Below, one piece after another: positions 49,911 through 59,204 of a DNA stretch of 64,000 nt. The notes beneath the pieces were generated by a model. The model had not been told where the DNA came from. It worked only from the letters and a program-made list of their open reading frames with translations, and made no database searches. The translations under genes were made by a program, and so were the position numbers. This DNA is from Paracoccus cavernae. Lineage in GTDB: Bacteria; Pseudomonadota; Alphaproteobacteria; Rhodobacterales; Rhodobacteraceae. Position 1 is the stretch's first letter, and each line of letters begins with the position of its first letter. The stretch lies in assembly GCA_030410095.1 (NCBI GenBank), contig JAUFRC010000001.1, forward strand, positions 2,844,501-2,908,500. Direction: 5' to 3'.

Positions 49911-51440
49911 ATGTCTGATCCTGCCGCTTGGGCGGGGCTGGCAACGCTCGTCGTACTCGAGATCGTGCTAGGGATCGACAACCTCGTTTTCATTGCTGTT
50001 CTCGCCGACAAACTCCCCGAACATCAGCGCGACAAGGCGCGCAAGATCGGACTCAGCCTCGCGCTGATCATGCGTTTGGGCCTTTTGGCTTCGGTTGCCT
50101 GGATCGTGACGCTGACACAGCCGCTCTTCGTGCTCTTCGGGCAGGAATTTTCGGGACGCGATCTCATCCTGATCTTCGGCGGGCTGTTTTTGCTGTTCAA
50201 AGGCACGATGGAGCTGCACGAACGCCTCGAGGGCCATGCCGAGAAAAAGGACGGCAAGGTCTATCAGGCGGTTTTCTGGCAGGTCCTGCTCCAGATCGTC
50301 ATTCTGGACGCGGTTTTCTCGCTCGACAGCGTGATCACGGCGGTCGGCATGGTCAAGCATCTCTCGGTGATGATGATTGCGGTGGTCATCGCGGTCGGCG
50401 TCATGATGCTGTCGTCGCGCCCGCTGATGGCCTTTGTTTCGCGCCATCCGACGGTCGTGATCCTGTGTCTGGGCTTTTTGATGATGATCGGCTTCTCGCT
50501 GATCGTCGAAGGCTTCGGCTTCCATATCCCGAAGGGCTACCTTTACGCGGCGATCGGTTTTTCGGTCCTGATCGAGGCGCTCAACCAGATCGGACGCCGC
50601 AACCGCGAGCGCCACGACAGCCGCCTCGATGTGCGCGACCGCACTGCCGAGGCGGTTCTGAAACTGTTGGGCGGCAAGACGACGCGGCTCGAACTGGCCA
50701 AAGGCGATGCGGCTGCGGCGGCTGTGCCCGGGGATCAGGTCTTTGCCGTCGAAGAGCAGGATATGATTCAGGGCGTTCTGTCCTTGGCCGACCGTCCGGC
50801 GGTCTCGATCATGACGCCGCGCCGCGAGATCAACTGGATCGATCTCGACGAAAGCCCCGAGGCGATCCGCGCCCAGCTTATCGACGAGGGCCACTCGCGC
50901 TATATCGTGGCGCGTGGCGATCTGGAGAATTTCCTCGGCGTGGCGCTGAGCAAGGATCTTCTGGCCGATCTGCTGGAAAAGGGCGCGATCGACGCCAATG
51001 TCAGCATCCGCCAGCCCTTGGTCGTGCATGAACGCGTGACCGCCTTGCGCCTGATGGAGCAGTTGCGCGCCTCCAAGGTCAAGCTGGCGGTGGTCGTGGA
51101 CGAATACGGCTCGCTCGAAGGGATCGTGACGCCCTCGGACCTGCTGGAGGCGATCGCGGGCGAATTCGGCGACGAGGATGAAGATCCCCTGATGACCGAG
51201 CGCCAGCCCGACGGCTCTTGGATCGTGGACGGGGCGCTGGATGTGCGCCGCGCCTCGGGGCTGCTGGATGTCGATCTGGCCGATGATGCCGACCGCTACT
51301 CGACGCTGGCGGGCTATATCCTGTGGCAGCTGGGCAGCCTGCCCAATGTCGGCTCGACCGTGGTCGTGGGCGATCTGGAGCTGCGGGTCCACGAGGTCAG
51401 CGGCCGCGCCATTTCCAAAGTGCAGATCCGCCGGCTTTGA
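49911..51440 (+). CDS. TerC-family membrane protein with CBS and transporter-associated domains
   Basis: An intact protein of about 509 residues. The N-terminal TerC domain (residues about 1-220, seven helices) shows [20 protein letters not shown] and [15 protein letters not shown], the paired acidic motifs that bind metal or protons. A CBS pair follows from about [16 protein letters not shown], with [22 protein letters not shown] at its end, then a CorC/HlyC transporter-associated domain in the last ~80 residues. This is the YegH/YoaE arrangement, linked to metal efflux or cofactor insertion of exported metalloproteins. The start is uncertain: ATG 49911 has no good ribosome site, and GTG-like starts upstream (reading FEWMSD) are possible. 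A strong terminator follows. Confidence 0.88.
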   Translation: MSDPAAWAGLATLVVLEIVLGIDNLVFIAVLADKLPEHQRDKARKIGLSLALIMRLGLLASVAWIVTLTQPLFVLFGQEFSGRDLILIFGGLFLLFKGTMELHERLEGHAEKKDGKVYQAVFWQVLLQIVILDAVFSLDSVITAVGMVKHLSVMMIAVVIAVGVMMLSSRPLMAFVSRHPTVVILCLGFLMMIGFSLIVEGFGFHIPKGYLYAAIGFSVLIEALNQIGRRNRERHDSRLDVRDRTAEAVLKLLGGKTTRLELAKGDAAAAAVPGDQVFAVEEQDMIQGVLSLADRPAVSIMTPRREINWIDLDESPEAIRAQLIDEGHSRYIVARGDLENFLGVALSKDLLADLLEKGAIDANVSIRQPLVVHERVTALRLMEQLRASKVKLAVVVDEYGSLEGIVTPSDLLEAIAGEFGDEDEDPLMTERQPDGSWIVDGALDVRRASGLLDVDLADDADRYSTLAGYILWQLGSLPNVGSTVVVGDLELRVHEVSGRAISKVQIRRL

Positions 51441-51458
51441 GCGCCCTGTCTCCAAAAG

Positions 51459-51487
51459 CAAAGGGCGGCCTTCGGGCCGCCTTTTTC
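51459..51487. terminator. Rho-independent terminator after the TerC gene
   Basis: AAAGGGCGGCC, TTCG, GGCCGCCTTTTT: an 8-bp stem with an ultrastable TTCG loop and five T. Confidence 0.92.
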
Positions 51488-51529
51488 ATTGGGCCCCGTT
51501 CAGCAAGGGCGGGCTCGGACCAATAGGGC

Positions 51530-52288
51530 TCAGGCGGGTGCGGTTTCAGGCTCGGGCGTGAAAACGATCGGGCCGTCCGAGCGCGCGCGCCGGATCGCCC
51601 TGCGCAGGGCGCTTTCGGAGAGGACGCCGGAATGGGTCTGCGTCCCGATGACGAAAGACGGCGTGCCCTGAAAGCCCATCTGGACCGCCTGCCGGTCGTT
51701 GCGGATCATGAAACTGTCCCAGGCGCGGCGGTTGTCGAGATAGCCCTGCATCGCCGCCGCGGGATCGACGCCGGCATCGGCCAAAGCGGTCTCGATGCGG
51801 GTCTCGTCCATCTGCCCGCGGATCGCCATCAGCGCGGCATTCGCCTTGTGGTACTGCGCGAGGCCGTCGGCTCCGCTGTCGGTTCCGGTTCCGGTTCCGA
51901 TCCGCGAGGCACCGAGCACCAGCTGGCTGGCATAGACCGAAATGCCGCCGAAGATCGGCCAGTCGCGCAGCAAAAGCCGCGTATTGCCGTCCTCCAGGAT
52001 CCCCGCCATCAGGGCCTCGTGGCCGCTGCGGCAGAAGCTGCATTGATAGTCGAAATATTCCACCACCGTCACGTCGCCGTCGGGATTGCCCAGCACCGGC
52101 GCATGGGGGTCGCGCAGGATTTGCGCCAGCCCTGCGGGAGCGGGCGGCTCGGGTATCAGGCGCGACAGTCCGTAGAAGCCGCCCGTGATCACCGAGGCGG
52201 TCAGGCCGGTCCGGATCAGCGTGCGCCGGTCGTATTGGCGCGCGCGGGCACGGCGTTCCTGCTGCTCGTCGCTGGGGCTGTCGGACAT
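51530..52288 (-). CDS. DsbA-family thioredoxin-fold oxidoreductase, membrane anchored
   Basis: An intact 252-residue protein. A cytoplasmic leader with RRTLIRTG is followed by a hydrophobic stretch TASVITGGFYGL, which could be a Tat-like signal or a membrane anchor, then a proline-rich linker. The thioredoxin/DsbA domain has the active site CSFC in VVEYFDYQCSFCRSGHEA, and a cis-proline loop GFQGTPSFVIG near residue 215. Such proteins handle cell-envelope disulfides. A GTGTGTDSGAD insertion near residue 130 is unusual. It is divergent from a two-component operon, with a PmrA-type box in the shared promoter region. Confidence 0.87.
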   Translation of the reverse strand: MSDSPSDEQQERRARARQYDRRTLIRTGLTASVITGGFYGLSRLIPEPPAPAGLAQILRDPHAPVLGNPDGDVTVVEYFDYQCSFCRSGHEALMAGILEDGNTRLLLRDWPIFGGISVYASQLVLGASRIGTGTGTDSGADGLAQYHKANAALMAIRGQMDETRIETALADAGVDPAAAMQGYLDNRRAWDSFMIRNDRQAVQMGFQGTPSFVIGTQTHSGVLSESALRRAIRRARSDGPIVFTPEPETAPA

Positions 52289-52347
52289 CGGTCGGTCTCT
52301 CCTTGGTCGTCGCGGGCTGTACTCGTCCGCCCTTGTCGGGGGCAGGG

Positions 52348-52364
52348 CTTAAGACAGGCTTAAG
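52348..52364. promoter_or_regulatory. PmrA/QseB-type box CTTAAG-N5-CTTAAG (copy 1)
   Basis: Two CTTAAG half-sites, 11 bases start to start, lie between the divergent DsbA-like gene and the response regulator. They match the PmrA consensus YTTAAK-N5-YTTAAK. The same element lies before the L,D-transpeptidase gene. Confidence 0.75.
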
Positions 52365-52434
52365 CTTTGACGGTTAGTCGCGTAAAGAGACAGAGGACAT
52401 AACGGCGTTTTCGGGCGCGCGAAAGGGTACTGGA

Positions 52435-53097
52435 ATGCGTCTTCTGGTGGTCGAGGACGATGCGCTGTTGCGCGACAGCCTGCTGGTCGGGCTGCGCCTG
52501 TCGGGCTTTACGCCGGACGGGGTCGCGACCTGTTCCGACGCGAGCGAGGCTCTGGTCCATTCGCAATTCGACGGGATCGTGCTGGACCGGATGTTGCCCG
52601 ACGGTTCTGGGCTCGACTGGCTCAAGGCGCAGCGCGGGCAGGGGATGGCTCTGCCGGTCCTGATGCTGACCGCGCGCGACCGTGTGCCCGACCGGGTCGA
52701 CGGGCTCGACGGGGGTGCGGATGATTACATGGGAAAACCCTTCGATCTCGACGAGCTGGCCGCGCGGTTGCGCGCGATGCTGCGCCGTGGCGAGGGGCGC
52801 GCGGCGCCCGAGATCGCATGGAACGGCCTCAGGCTGGATCCCGCGACCATGCGCGGCACGATCGGCGGGGCGGCGGTCGATTTCTCGCGCCGCGAGCTTG
52901 CGGTGCTGACCGCTTTGCTTGAACGGCCGGGCCAGATCCTCTCGAAAGCCGCTCTCGAGGAACGCCTTTACGGCTGGGGCGAAGGGGTCGAGAGCAATGC
53001 GCTCGAGGTCCATGTCCACAAGCTGCGCGCCAAATTGGGGGCCGGTTTCATCGAGACGGTGCGCGGCATGGGCTACCGCCTCGGCGCGGAGGAATAG
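52435..53097 (+). CDS. OmpR-family response regulator (PmrA/QseB/TctD group)
   Basis: An intact 220-residue regulator. The receiver domain has the acidic pair E7 D8 D9, the phosphoacceptor D51 in GIVLDRMLPDGSG, and K101 in GKPFDLDELAARL. The C-terminal winged helix includes ELAVLTALLERPGQILSK and the recognition helix region SNALEVHVHKLRAKLGAGF, ending in TVRGMGYRL. This pattern groups with PmrA/QseB/TctD. It is followed without a gap by its histidine kinase. The PmrA-type box at 52348-52364 in its own promoter suggests autoregulation. Confidence 0.92.
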   Translation: MRLLVVEDDALLRDSLLVGLRLSGFTPDGVATCSDASEALVHSQFDGIVLDRMLPDGSGLDWLKAQRGQGMALPVLMLTARDRVPDRVDGLDGGADDYMGKPFDLDELAARLRAMLRRGEGRAAPEIAWNGLRLDPATMRGTIGGAAVDFSRRELAVLTALLERPGQILSKAALEERLYGWGEGVESNALEVHVHKLRAKLGAGFIETVRGMGYRLGAEE

Positions 53098-53100
53098 GTG

Positions 53101-54479
53101 ATGTCGCTGCGCCGCCGCCTCGCGCTCATCCTCATTCTCGCGACCGGCATCGTCTGGGTGGCGGCGATGGTCTGGATCCAGACCTCGACGCGGGCGCGGG
53201 TGGAGCAGGCGCTGGATGCGCGTCTGGCCGAGGCGGCGCGGATGGTCTCGTCGCTGCTCTCGGACCGCCGGATCGACCTGCAATCGGGCGAGGGGCCGAC
53301 CGCTTTCGAGCTCCCGCACCAGCCTTCGGGCGAATATGACCAGCATCTCTTTTGCCAGCTCTGGTCGCTCAAGGGCGATCTGGTCGGCCAGTCGGGTGCC
53401 GCACCAAACACGCCCCTGTCGCCCGGGGCCGAGGGCTTCAGCGACAGCGAGATCGAGGGAGAGCATTGGCGCGTCTATACCGCCGTCAACGCCGAGCTGG
53501 GGGTGCGCGTGATGGTCGGCGACCGCGTGATCATGCGCGACCGGCTGGTGCGCGATGTCGTGACGGGGCTGGCCGTGCCCGCGCTTGTGATCCTGCCGCT
53601 GCTGGCGGGGCTGATCTGGGTGGTGGTCGGGCGCGGCCTCGCGCCTTTGACGGGGATTGCGGGCGAGCTGCGGCGGCGCAAATCCGATGATCTGACCCCG
53701 ATCGGACCCGCGCCGCGCGCGACCGAATTGCGCCCCGTCGTCACGGCGCTCAACGATCTCTTCGACCGCGTCAGCCGTGACCGCGACCGCGAGCGCAGCT
53801 TTACCACCTATGCCGCCCACGAGCTGAAAACGCCGCTGGCGGGGATTTCGGCGCAGGCCCAGATCGCACAGCGCGCCAGCGATCCCGCCATGCGCGAGGC
53901 GGCCTTGGCACAGATTATAGGTGCGGTGCGGCGTACCGATCATGTCGTGCGCCAGCTGCTGGATCTCGCTTCGGTCGATGGCGGGGCGGATGGCGCGGAT
54001 TGCGACGAGCCGCTCGAACTGGCCGAGGTTCTGCGCGCGGTGATCGCCGATCTTTCGCCCTTGGCCGAAGCGCGCGGCTTGCAGGTCGAGACCGATCTGC
54101 CCCGACATCCCGCGCCCCTTTCCGCCCCGCGCTTTCTGATCTGGGTCGCTTTGCGCAATCCTGTGGAGAATGCGATTCTCGCCTCGCCAAAGGGGGCGAC
54201 GCTGCGCTTTGCATTGGCGCAGGTTGCGGAAAGCGGCCAAGGCACGCTGTGGCGGCTGTCGATCCGCGATGAGGGCCCCGGCCTCACGCCCGAAGAGCGG
54301 CAGCGCGCGACGGAGCGCTTTTTCGCGGTCGCGCGGGCTGGGAGAGTGGCAGCGGCCTCGGCCTTTCGATCACGGCGGCGGCGATGGCACGTCTGGGCGG
54401 CAGTTTCACGCTCGACGGCGGTACTTCGGGCGGGACGGTCGCAATCCTCGATTTTCCCGTAGCGCCGGCAGGGGCGTGA
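53101..54479 (+). CDS. Sensor histidine kinase (frame break in the ATP lid)
   Basis: A two-pass sensor kinase of about 459 residues. The N-terminal span is LALILILATGIVWVAAMVWI, the periplasmic domain covers about residues 30-155, and the second span is VVTGLAVPALVILPLLAGLI. The phosphoacceptor H240 lies in AAHELKTPLAGISAQAQ. The catalytic domain shows the N box near VALRNPVENAILAS and the G1 box DEGPGLTPEERQ. The frame breaks near 54321; one T restores RFFRGRAGWESGSGLGLSITAA, the G2 region, and the frame then runs to TGA 54477. ATG 53101 is preferred over GTG 53098. It directly follows the response regulator stop. Confidence 0.88.
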
Positions 54480-54509
54480 TCGCGCGGCTGTGATGGCGCG
54501 CAAGCCGTT

Positions 54510-54526
54510 CTTAAGGCTGGCTTAAG
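54510..54526. promoter_or_regulatory. PmrA/QseB-type box CTTAAG-N5-CTTAAG (copy 2)
   Basis: A second exact pair of CTTAAG half-sites with the same 11-base spacing, between the kinase and the L,D-transpeptidase gene. Copy 1 and copy 2 share both half-sites and the GG before the second half-site. This makes the transpeptidase a likely target of the adjacent regulator. Confidence 0.75.
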
Positions 54527-54575
54527 CCTGTTGCGCGATTTCTCGGGAAAAGAAGAACCCTCGAGGAGAGCAGGA

Positions 54576-55195
54576 ATGACCCGAGAAATTTCCCGACGCC
54601 GCCTTTTGGGCACCGGCACGCTTGTGGCGGCAGGTGCTGCGGCGGGAACCATGGTTTCGGGGCTGGCCGCCCCGCTTTGGCGCAGTCGATCTACGATTCC
54701 GGCGTGCAATACGACCCCAATGCCGAGCAGCGCCGCAATGCCTCGTCCTTCACCGCGCAGGATTGGCGTCCCCATTTCGAGACCCTCGCGAAAGGGGCGA
54801 TCCTGTGCGATCTGACCTCGCGCGTGGTGCATTTCTGGTCCGAGGACGAGACGGTCTACCGCCTCTTTCCCAGCTCGATCCCCGCAAGCGAGGATTTGAC
54901 GCGCCTTGGCCGGACCGAGATCATCAAACGCGTCGAGGGGCCAAGCTGGGCGCCGACGCCCTCGATGAAGAAATCGAACCCCGAATGGCCCGATTTCGTC
55001 GCGCCGGGCGATCCCAACAATCCGATGGGCACGCATTCCCTGTGGCTGAGCTGGCAGTATTACCGCATCCACGGCACCCACGACACGCGCAAGATCGGGC
55101 GGAAATCCTCGAACGGCTGCATCGGGCTTTATAACGAACACATCAAGCAGCTCTATGATTTGGCGAAGGTCGGAACGCAGGTGCTGTTGATCTAA
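54576..55195 (+). CDS. L,D-transpeptidase, YkuD family (frame break in signal peptide)
   Basis: A periplasmic peptidoglycan cross-linking or lipoprotein-attaching enzyme of about 206 residues. The leader SRRRLLGTGTLVAAG with a twin arginine-like stretch ends in AAPALAQ. The frame breaks in the CCCC run near 54671; one C gives AAPALAQSIYDSGVQYD. The YkuD domain holds HGTHDTRKIGRKSSNGCIGL, with the catalytic histidine and the cysteine of SNGC. Start ATG 54576 follows GAGGAGAGC. Its promoter carries a PmrA-type box matching the one before the two-component operon. A strong terminator follows. Confidence 0.9.
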
Positions 55196-55259
55196 GGGGC
55201 GCGCCCCCGATCCGGTTTGGACCGTTTCAGCAAGCTGCCCGCGGGCGGTCCATCACGGG

Positions 55260-55296
55260 GAAAGGCGGCTGTCGGGATGCAGCCGCCTTTCTATTT
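55260..55296. terminator. Bidirectional terminator between convergent L,D-transpeptidase and Hint genes
   Basis: AAAGGCGGCTG, TCGGGATG, CAGCCGCCTTT, then TCTATTTT: an 11-bp perfect stem with A and T flanks serving both strands. Confidence 0.9.
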
Positions 55297-55324
55297 TCGC
55301 GCGCCCTTTTCCGTTCGGGGCGGT

Positions 55325-56199
55325 TCAGCCAAGCAGCGGTTTGCTGTTGCGCATATGGCGGGCGGCGAGGCTGCGGCCCTCGCGGCCGGCGATCAGCGGG
55401 CGCGCGGGGCGGGGCGGATCCGTCGCCTCTGCGAGTTCGGGGAACAGCGTGTGGATTTCGCGCAAGGCCGCGGGGCCAAGCGTGCGCAGGGCGGCCGGAC
55501 CCGTGTAAAGCGATTCCGCCTCGGCGCCGTTGGCATAGATGATCTGATGGGCGTCGAAGAGGAAATGGACATAGGTGATCCCGTCCCCGCCTTCATCCGT
55601 CGCCGGCAGCGACCGGATCCCGTCGAGGCCCGACAGCTGTTTGGCCGCGACGAGCACCTCTTGCGCGCCGAACATGCGCTGCGCAATGGCCGAGCGCACG
55701 AGGATGCGGTGCTGGGGCGAGACCCGCAAATCTCTGGCCGGAAGGCCCGCCCCAAAGCTCCGGCGCTAATCAGGACCGGTGCGAGATGGGGCTGCCGCGC
55801 CAGTGCGCGCGCACCGATCCGGCGAGCCGCGATCCAGCGGATCGGCTGGAGCCCGGCATCCCGCGTCATGACCAGATCGCCCTTGCGCAGCGCTCCTGCC
55901 GCGACCGGCCCTGCGGCTGTCTCGATCATCGCGTCATCGGCAAAGCAAATCGTGTCGATATTGTCGTTCAGGGCGACGTCCTCCCAAGGGATGGAGGTGA
56001 TCGGGGTGAGCCCGCGCACTTCCAGCGATGCGGCTGTGCCCTGTATCTGTGTGGCGGGCGGCAGGAAGGGCAGGTCGTAGTTGAGAGGAAGCCTATTATC
56101 TTCCGGGAGCCAGATCGTCAGGGTCTTCGCAGGATCCTGCGGGACGGCAAGTTGAACGATATAGCTGAAGATACCGGTCTCGGAGAGGCCGGTGTTCAT
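55325..56199 (-). CDS. Hint-domain (Hint_2) protein (frame break)
   Basis: A protein of about 291 residues with a C-terminal Hint_2 autoprocessing-type domain, a type common in Rhodobacterales. The Hint start reads CFADDAMIETAAGPVAAGAL followed by RKGDLVMTRDAGLQPIRWI. The later block is RVSPQHRILVRSAIAQRMFG, and GITYVHFLFDAHQIIYANG carries the conserved H-x-x-F-D-x-H-x-I motif. The first ~95 residues have no domain I recognise. The frame breaks near 55757; one G restores SAGALGAGLPARDLRVSPQHR. The start ATG 56199 overlaps the stop of a small upstream gene by ATGA. The role may be processing of secreted or calcium-binding proteins; no substrate is visible nearby. Confidence 0.83.
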
Positions 56200-56425
56200 C
56201 GATCCCAAACAAGATCGGCCTCATAGATTTGGCTGACGGCATAGCTCGCGCCCTGCCAATGCAGCACGTCGCCCTGCTGGATCATCGCCGGATCGGCAAG
56301 GTCGATCTGGACGTTGTCCTGCATCTTGCCGAAACCGGGAGGGGCTCCGCTGCCCTGGGGGTGATCACATCCCCCGTGGAGGGCAATCCGTCCAACAGTC
56401 GCGTGACATCATTGAGTATGGCCAA
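56196..56425 (-). CDS. Small unknown protein upstream of the Hint gene (frame break)
   Basis: An unannotated reading frame that becomes open after adding one C in the CCCC run near 56359. It starts TTG 56425, preceded by GGGGAG, and reads LAILNDVTRLLDGLPSTGDV, then ITPQGSGAPPGFGKMQDNVQ, then IDLADPAMIQQGDVLHWQGA, and ends SYAVSQIYEADLVWDR. The stop TGA overlaps the Hint-gene ATG. The length is about 76 residues. I recognise no domain. The tight ATGA coupling suggests that it is a partner of the Hint protein. The assignment depends on the inferred base, so it is tentative. Confidence 0.55.
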
Positions 56426-56535
56426 GACCCGTCTCCCCTGTTTCCGTCGGGGAGAGATTTATCGCGATCACCAGCCTTGTCCATAACGAACAAAACACAG
56501 CATGCTTATTGTTTCTATCTGTGCTGCCCCGACCA

Positions 56536-56563
56536 TGAAACAAGGGGGCCGAAGCCCCCTTGC
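56536..56563 (-). terminator. Rho-independent terminator after aspA
   Basis: On the minus strand, CAAGGGGGC, TTCG, GCCCCCTTG, then TTTC: a 9-bp stem with a TTCG loop about 50 bases after the aspA stop. Confidence 0.85.
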
Positions 56564-56613
56564 GCCGATCCATGACCGGCCGCTTTCTTGCGGATTCAAC
56601 CGCTTGTCGCGGA

Positions 56614-58004
56614 TCAGGCGGCTTTGCCCAGCACCAGCGAGGATGCCAGCGCGGCCTCGAGCGTTTCCTTGTCCATCAGCTTCTCGTCCAGCACGATCTC
56701 GACCACGCCCAGACCCGACTGGTGGGCCTTCAGTGCAACTTCGGTCGCGCGGACATAGCCGATATAGGGGGTCAGCGCGGTGACGATACCGATCGAATGC
56801 TCGACCGTTGCTTTCAGAGCCGAGGCATCGGCGGTGATGCCGTTGACGCAATTGCGCGCCAAGGTCTGCATCGCGCCTTCGAGGTGGCGGATCGAGCGCT
56901 CGATGCTGGCGAACATCACCGGCTCGAAGGCGTTGAGCTGCAGCTGGCCCGCTTCGGACGCCATGGTGATCGCCATATCGGCGCCGATGACCTCGAAACA
57001 GACTTGGTTGACGACCTCGGGGATGACCGGATTGACCTTGCCCGGCATGATCGAGGAACCGGCCTGACGGGCGGGCAGATCGAAATCGCCCAGACCCGCG
57101 CGCGGGCCGCTCGACAGCAGGCGCAAGTCGTTCGAGATCTTGGACAGCTTGACCGCCAGACGCTTGAGCGCGCCCGAGACCGAGACGAAAACGCCGGTGT
57201 CCTGCGTTGCCGCGATCCGGTCGGCGGCGAGCGTCAGCGGCAGGCTGGTGATCGCGGCGAGATGGGTCGTGGTCAGATCACCAAGGCGGGGATGGGCGGT
57301 GATGCCGGTCCCGATCGCGGTGCCGCCGAGGTTGAGGACCGTCAGCTCTTCTTCCAGCGCTTTGAGCGCCCTGCGCTCGGCCGCCATCATCGCGGCATAG
57401 GTGGCGAATTCCTGACCGAGGGTCATCGGAACCGCGTCCTGCAACTGGGTACGGCCCATTTTGATAATGCCCGCGAAGGCCTCGGCGCGGCCGGCGAAGC
57501 TTTGCTCCAGCTCGGCAATGGCGACATCAAGGCGGCGCAGCATGAAGATCAGCGCGATTTTCAGCGCCGAGGGGTAAACGTCGTTGGTGCTCTGGCCCAG
57601 ATTGACATGCTCGTTCGGGTGCAGAACGGCGTAATCGCCCTTGGCCTTGCCGAGGGTCTCGAGCGCGAGATTGGCGATCACCTCGTTGGCGTTCATATTG
57701 CTGGAGGTGCCCGCACCACCTTGGATCATATCCACGACGAACTGGTCGTGCAGCGCGCCGTTGCGGATTTTTGTGCAGCCGAGATGATCGCGGCGGCGAG
57801 CTCGGGCGCGAGAAGGCCAAGCTCCCGGTTGGCGGCGGCGCAGGCCTCTTTGACGGCAGCGAGCGCGTCGACCAGCTCGGCGCAGGCGCCGATCTTGTGG
57901 CCGGAGATCGGGAAGTTTTCGACCGCGCGCAGCGTGTGCACGCCCCAATATGCGTCGTCAGGGACGTCGCGGTCACCGATCAGGTCATGTTCAGTTCTGC
58001 TCAT
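56614..58004 (-). CDS. aspA: Aspartate ammonia-lyase, AspA (frame break)
   Basis: A fumarase/aspartase superfamily enzyme of about 463 residues that deaminates aspartate to fumarate. The N-terminus reads RTEHDLIGDRDVPDDAYWGV, with HTLRAVENFPISG as in AspA. The fumarate lyase signature GSSIMPGKVNPVIPEVVNQV with the catalytic serine is near residue 320, and TSSNMNANEVIANLALE and HPNEHVNLGQSTNDVYPSA are typical of the aspartase branch. The frame breaks near 57770; one A in AAAAA joins AIISAAQK to IRNGALHDQFVVDMIQGGAG. Start ATG 58004. It stands alone with a strong terminator. Confidence 0.9.
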
Positions 58005-58189
58005 GTGAGCCCAGCCTTCCGTTATCTTGCTTTTTGAAGATGTGGCGTTTCGCCAGTGCATGCGCCAATGCCGTTTCGGAATGGGCCATGCCTGCGGCAA
58101 GATTACAGTTTCGTGACCGAAAGGTGTATGCGCAAAATCAGGGCAAGTGATTAATTTCGCGCCATTTGCGCTCGCGGCGCGCGAAAAGC

Positions 58190-58891
58190 CTATTGCGGCG
58201 TGTCGATCCGGCGCGACCAGTCCTCGGTTTTGCCGTTGGCCAGACGCGCCTCGGCCAGCCTGCGCCAGTTCTCGGGCAGATCGGGCAGGGCGGCCAGATC
58301 GGCAAGCGCCGCGCGGTTCATCCGGTCGTGGTACAGCAGGTGAGAGACGCGGGTCAGCGGCCATTCGGGGTGGGGCCGTCCGATCAATCTGCCGCTATCG
58401 CCCGCGCGGATCGGGCCTGCCTCCGCGACGCGGAAGTACCAGCCGGTGCGCCCGCTTTCCTGCACGCGCCGCGCCATATCGGGCTGATCGAAGCGCAGGT
58501 TCAGCTTCCAGCAGGGCTGGCGTCCCTGCGAAACCGACAGGACCGCGCCGCCGACTTGCCACAGATCGCCCAGACAGATCCCGCTTTCGTCGATCCCCTC
58601 GACCACGAGATTCTCGCCAAAGCCGCCGGCGCGGAAATGCGCTGCTTTATCGGGAAGATCCTGCCGCCAGATCGCGTAATTGGCGCGCGCATAGGCGTGG
58701 ATCGCCTTGTCGGGGCCGCCGTGGTGGCGCGGATCGCCCTGTTCGTCGCCCGCAAGCCCGAGCGCTCCCGCCTCGAGCGCGCCGGTGGCGGGTTGTTTGT
58801 CGATGGCGCTCGGCACGCCTTTGGGGCCGAAGGGACGCGCGCGGCCGATGCGCAACTCGCTGATCTGGAACGTTGTCGTCCACGCTGTCAT
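58190..58891 (-). CDS. MOSC-domain protein (YiiM-like)
   Basis: An intact 233-residue protein of the MOSC/3-alpha family, YiiM branch. YiiM-type proteins bind a molybdenum cofactor and can reduce N-hydroxylated compounds. Conserved blocks are GLAGDEQGDPRHHGGPDKAIHAYA, GGFGENLVVEGIDESGICLGD and VSQGRQPCWKLNLRFDQPDMA with the conserved cysteine, and a C-terminal 3-alpha region RVSHLLYHDRMNRAALADLAALP. I choose ATG 58891; upstream in-frame starts look artificial. It is separate from aspA by about 185 bases. Confidence 0.88.
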   Translation of the reverse strand: MTAWTTTFQISELRIGRARPFGPKGVPSAIDKQPATGALEAGALGLAGDEQGDPRHHGGPDKAIHAYARANYAIWRQDLPDKAAHFRAGGFGENLVVEGIDESGICLGDLWQVGGAVLSVSQGRQPCWKLNLRFDQPDMARRVQESGRTGWYFRVAEAGPIRAGDSGRLIGRPHPEWPLTRVSHLLYHDRMNRAALADLAALPDLPENWRRLAEARLANGKTEDWSRRIDTPQ

Positions 58892-59094
58892 CTGCCCTCG
58901 CTTGCGCCGGACCGGCGGCTGAAACCTTGGCGCGATTGCAGTCTTTTCGCGACCAAGCTGCAAGCTTTAACCGCGCCTGCGTCGGTTTGCCTCTCCCGCG
59001 CGGGAAAGACGCGCCGGAAATCGGGGCTGGGTGGCTGGCGGGGCTTTCGCGCAACGGTGGCGCGATTTTAAGCGAATACAAGCGTTAAGGATTT

Positions 59095-59114
59095 ACTTGA
59101 TAATAACTGTCAGG
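59095..59114. promoter_or_regulatory. Possible iron-regulator site before the TonB receptor
   Basis: ACTTGATAATAACTGTCAGG lies in the only AT-rich part of the promoter region, 90 bases before the receptor start. TTGATAATAAC loosely resembles the GATAAT core of Fur-type boxes. It could equally be a -35/-10 element. I give it low weight. Confidence 0.25.
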
Positions 59115-59204
59115 TAACTGCTCGGGCATCAACAAAGGGACCAAGAAGCCCTTGCTAGCCTTTTTCGCCAGCTCTCCCGACACCAGCAAGCGAATGAGGA
59201 AGAT

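Noticed and set aside
52360..54240. A 626-residue minus-strand open frame opposite the two-component genes, and similar long antisense frames at 2792-4894, 4539-6308 and 59085-61112
   Set aside because: These are antisense shadows caused by high GC at third positions. Their translations are rich in R, H, G, D and Q without domains, while the opposite strand holds clear genes.
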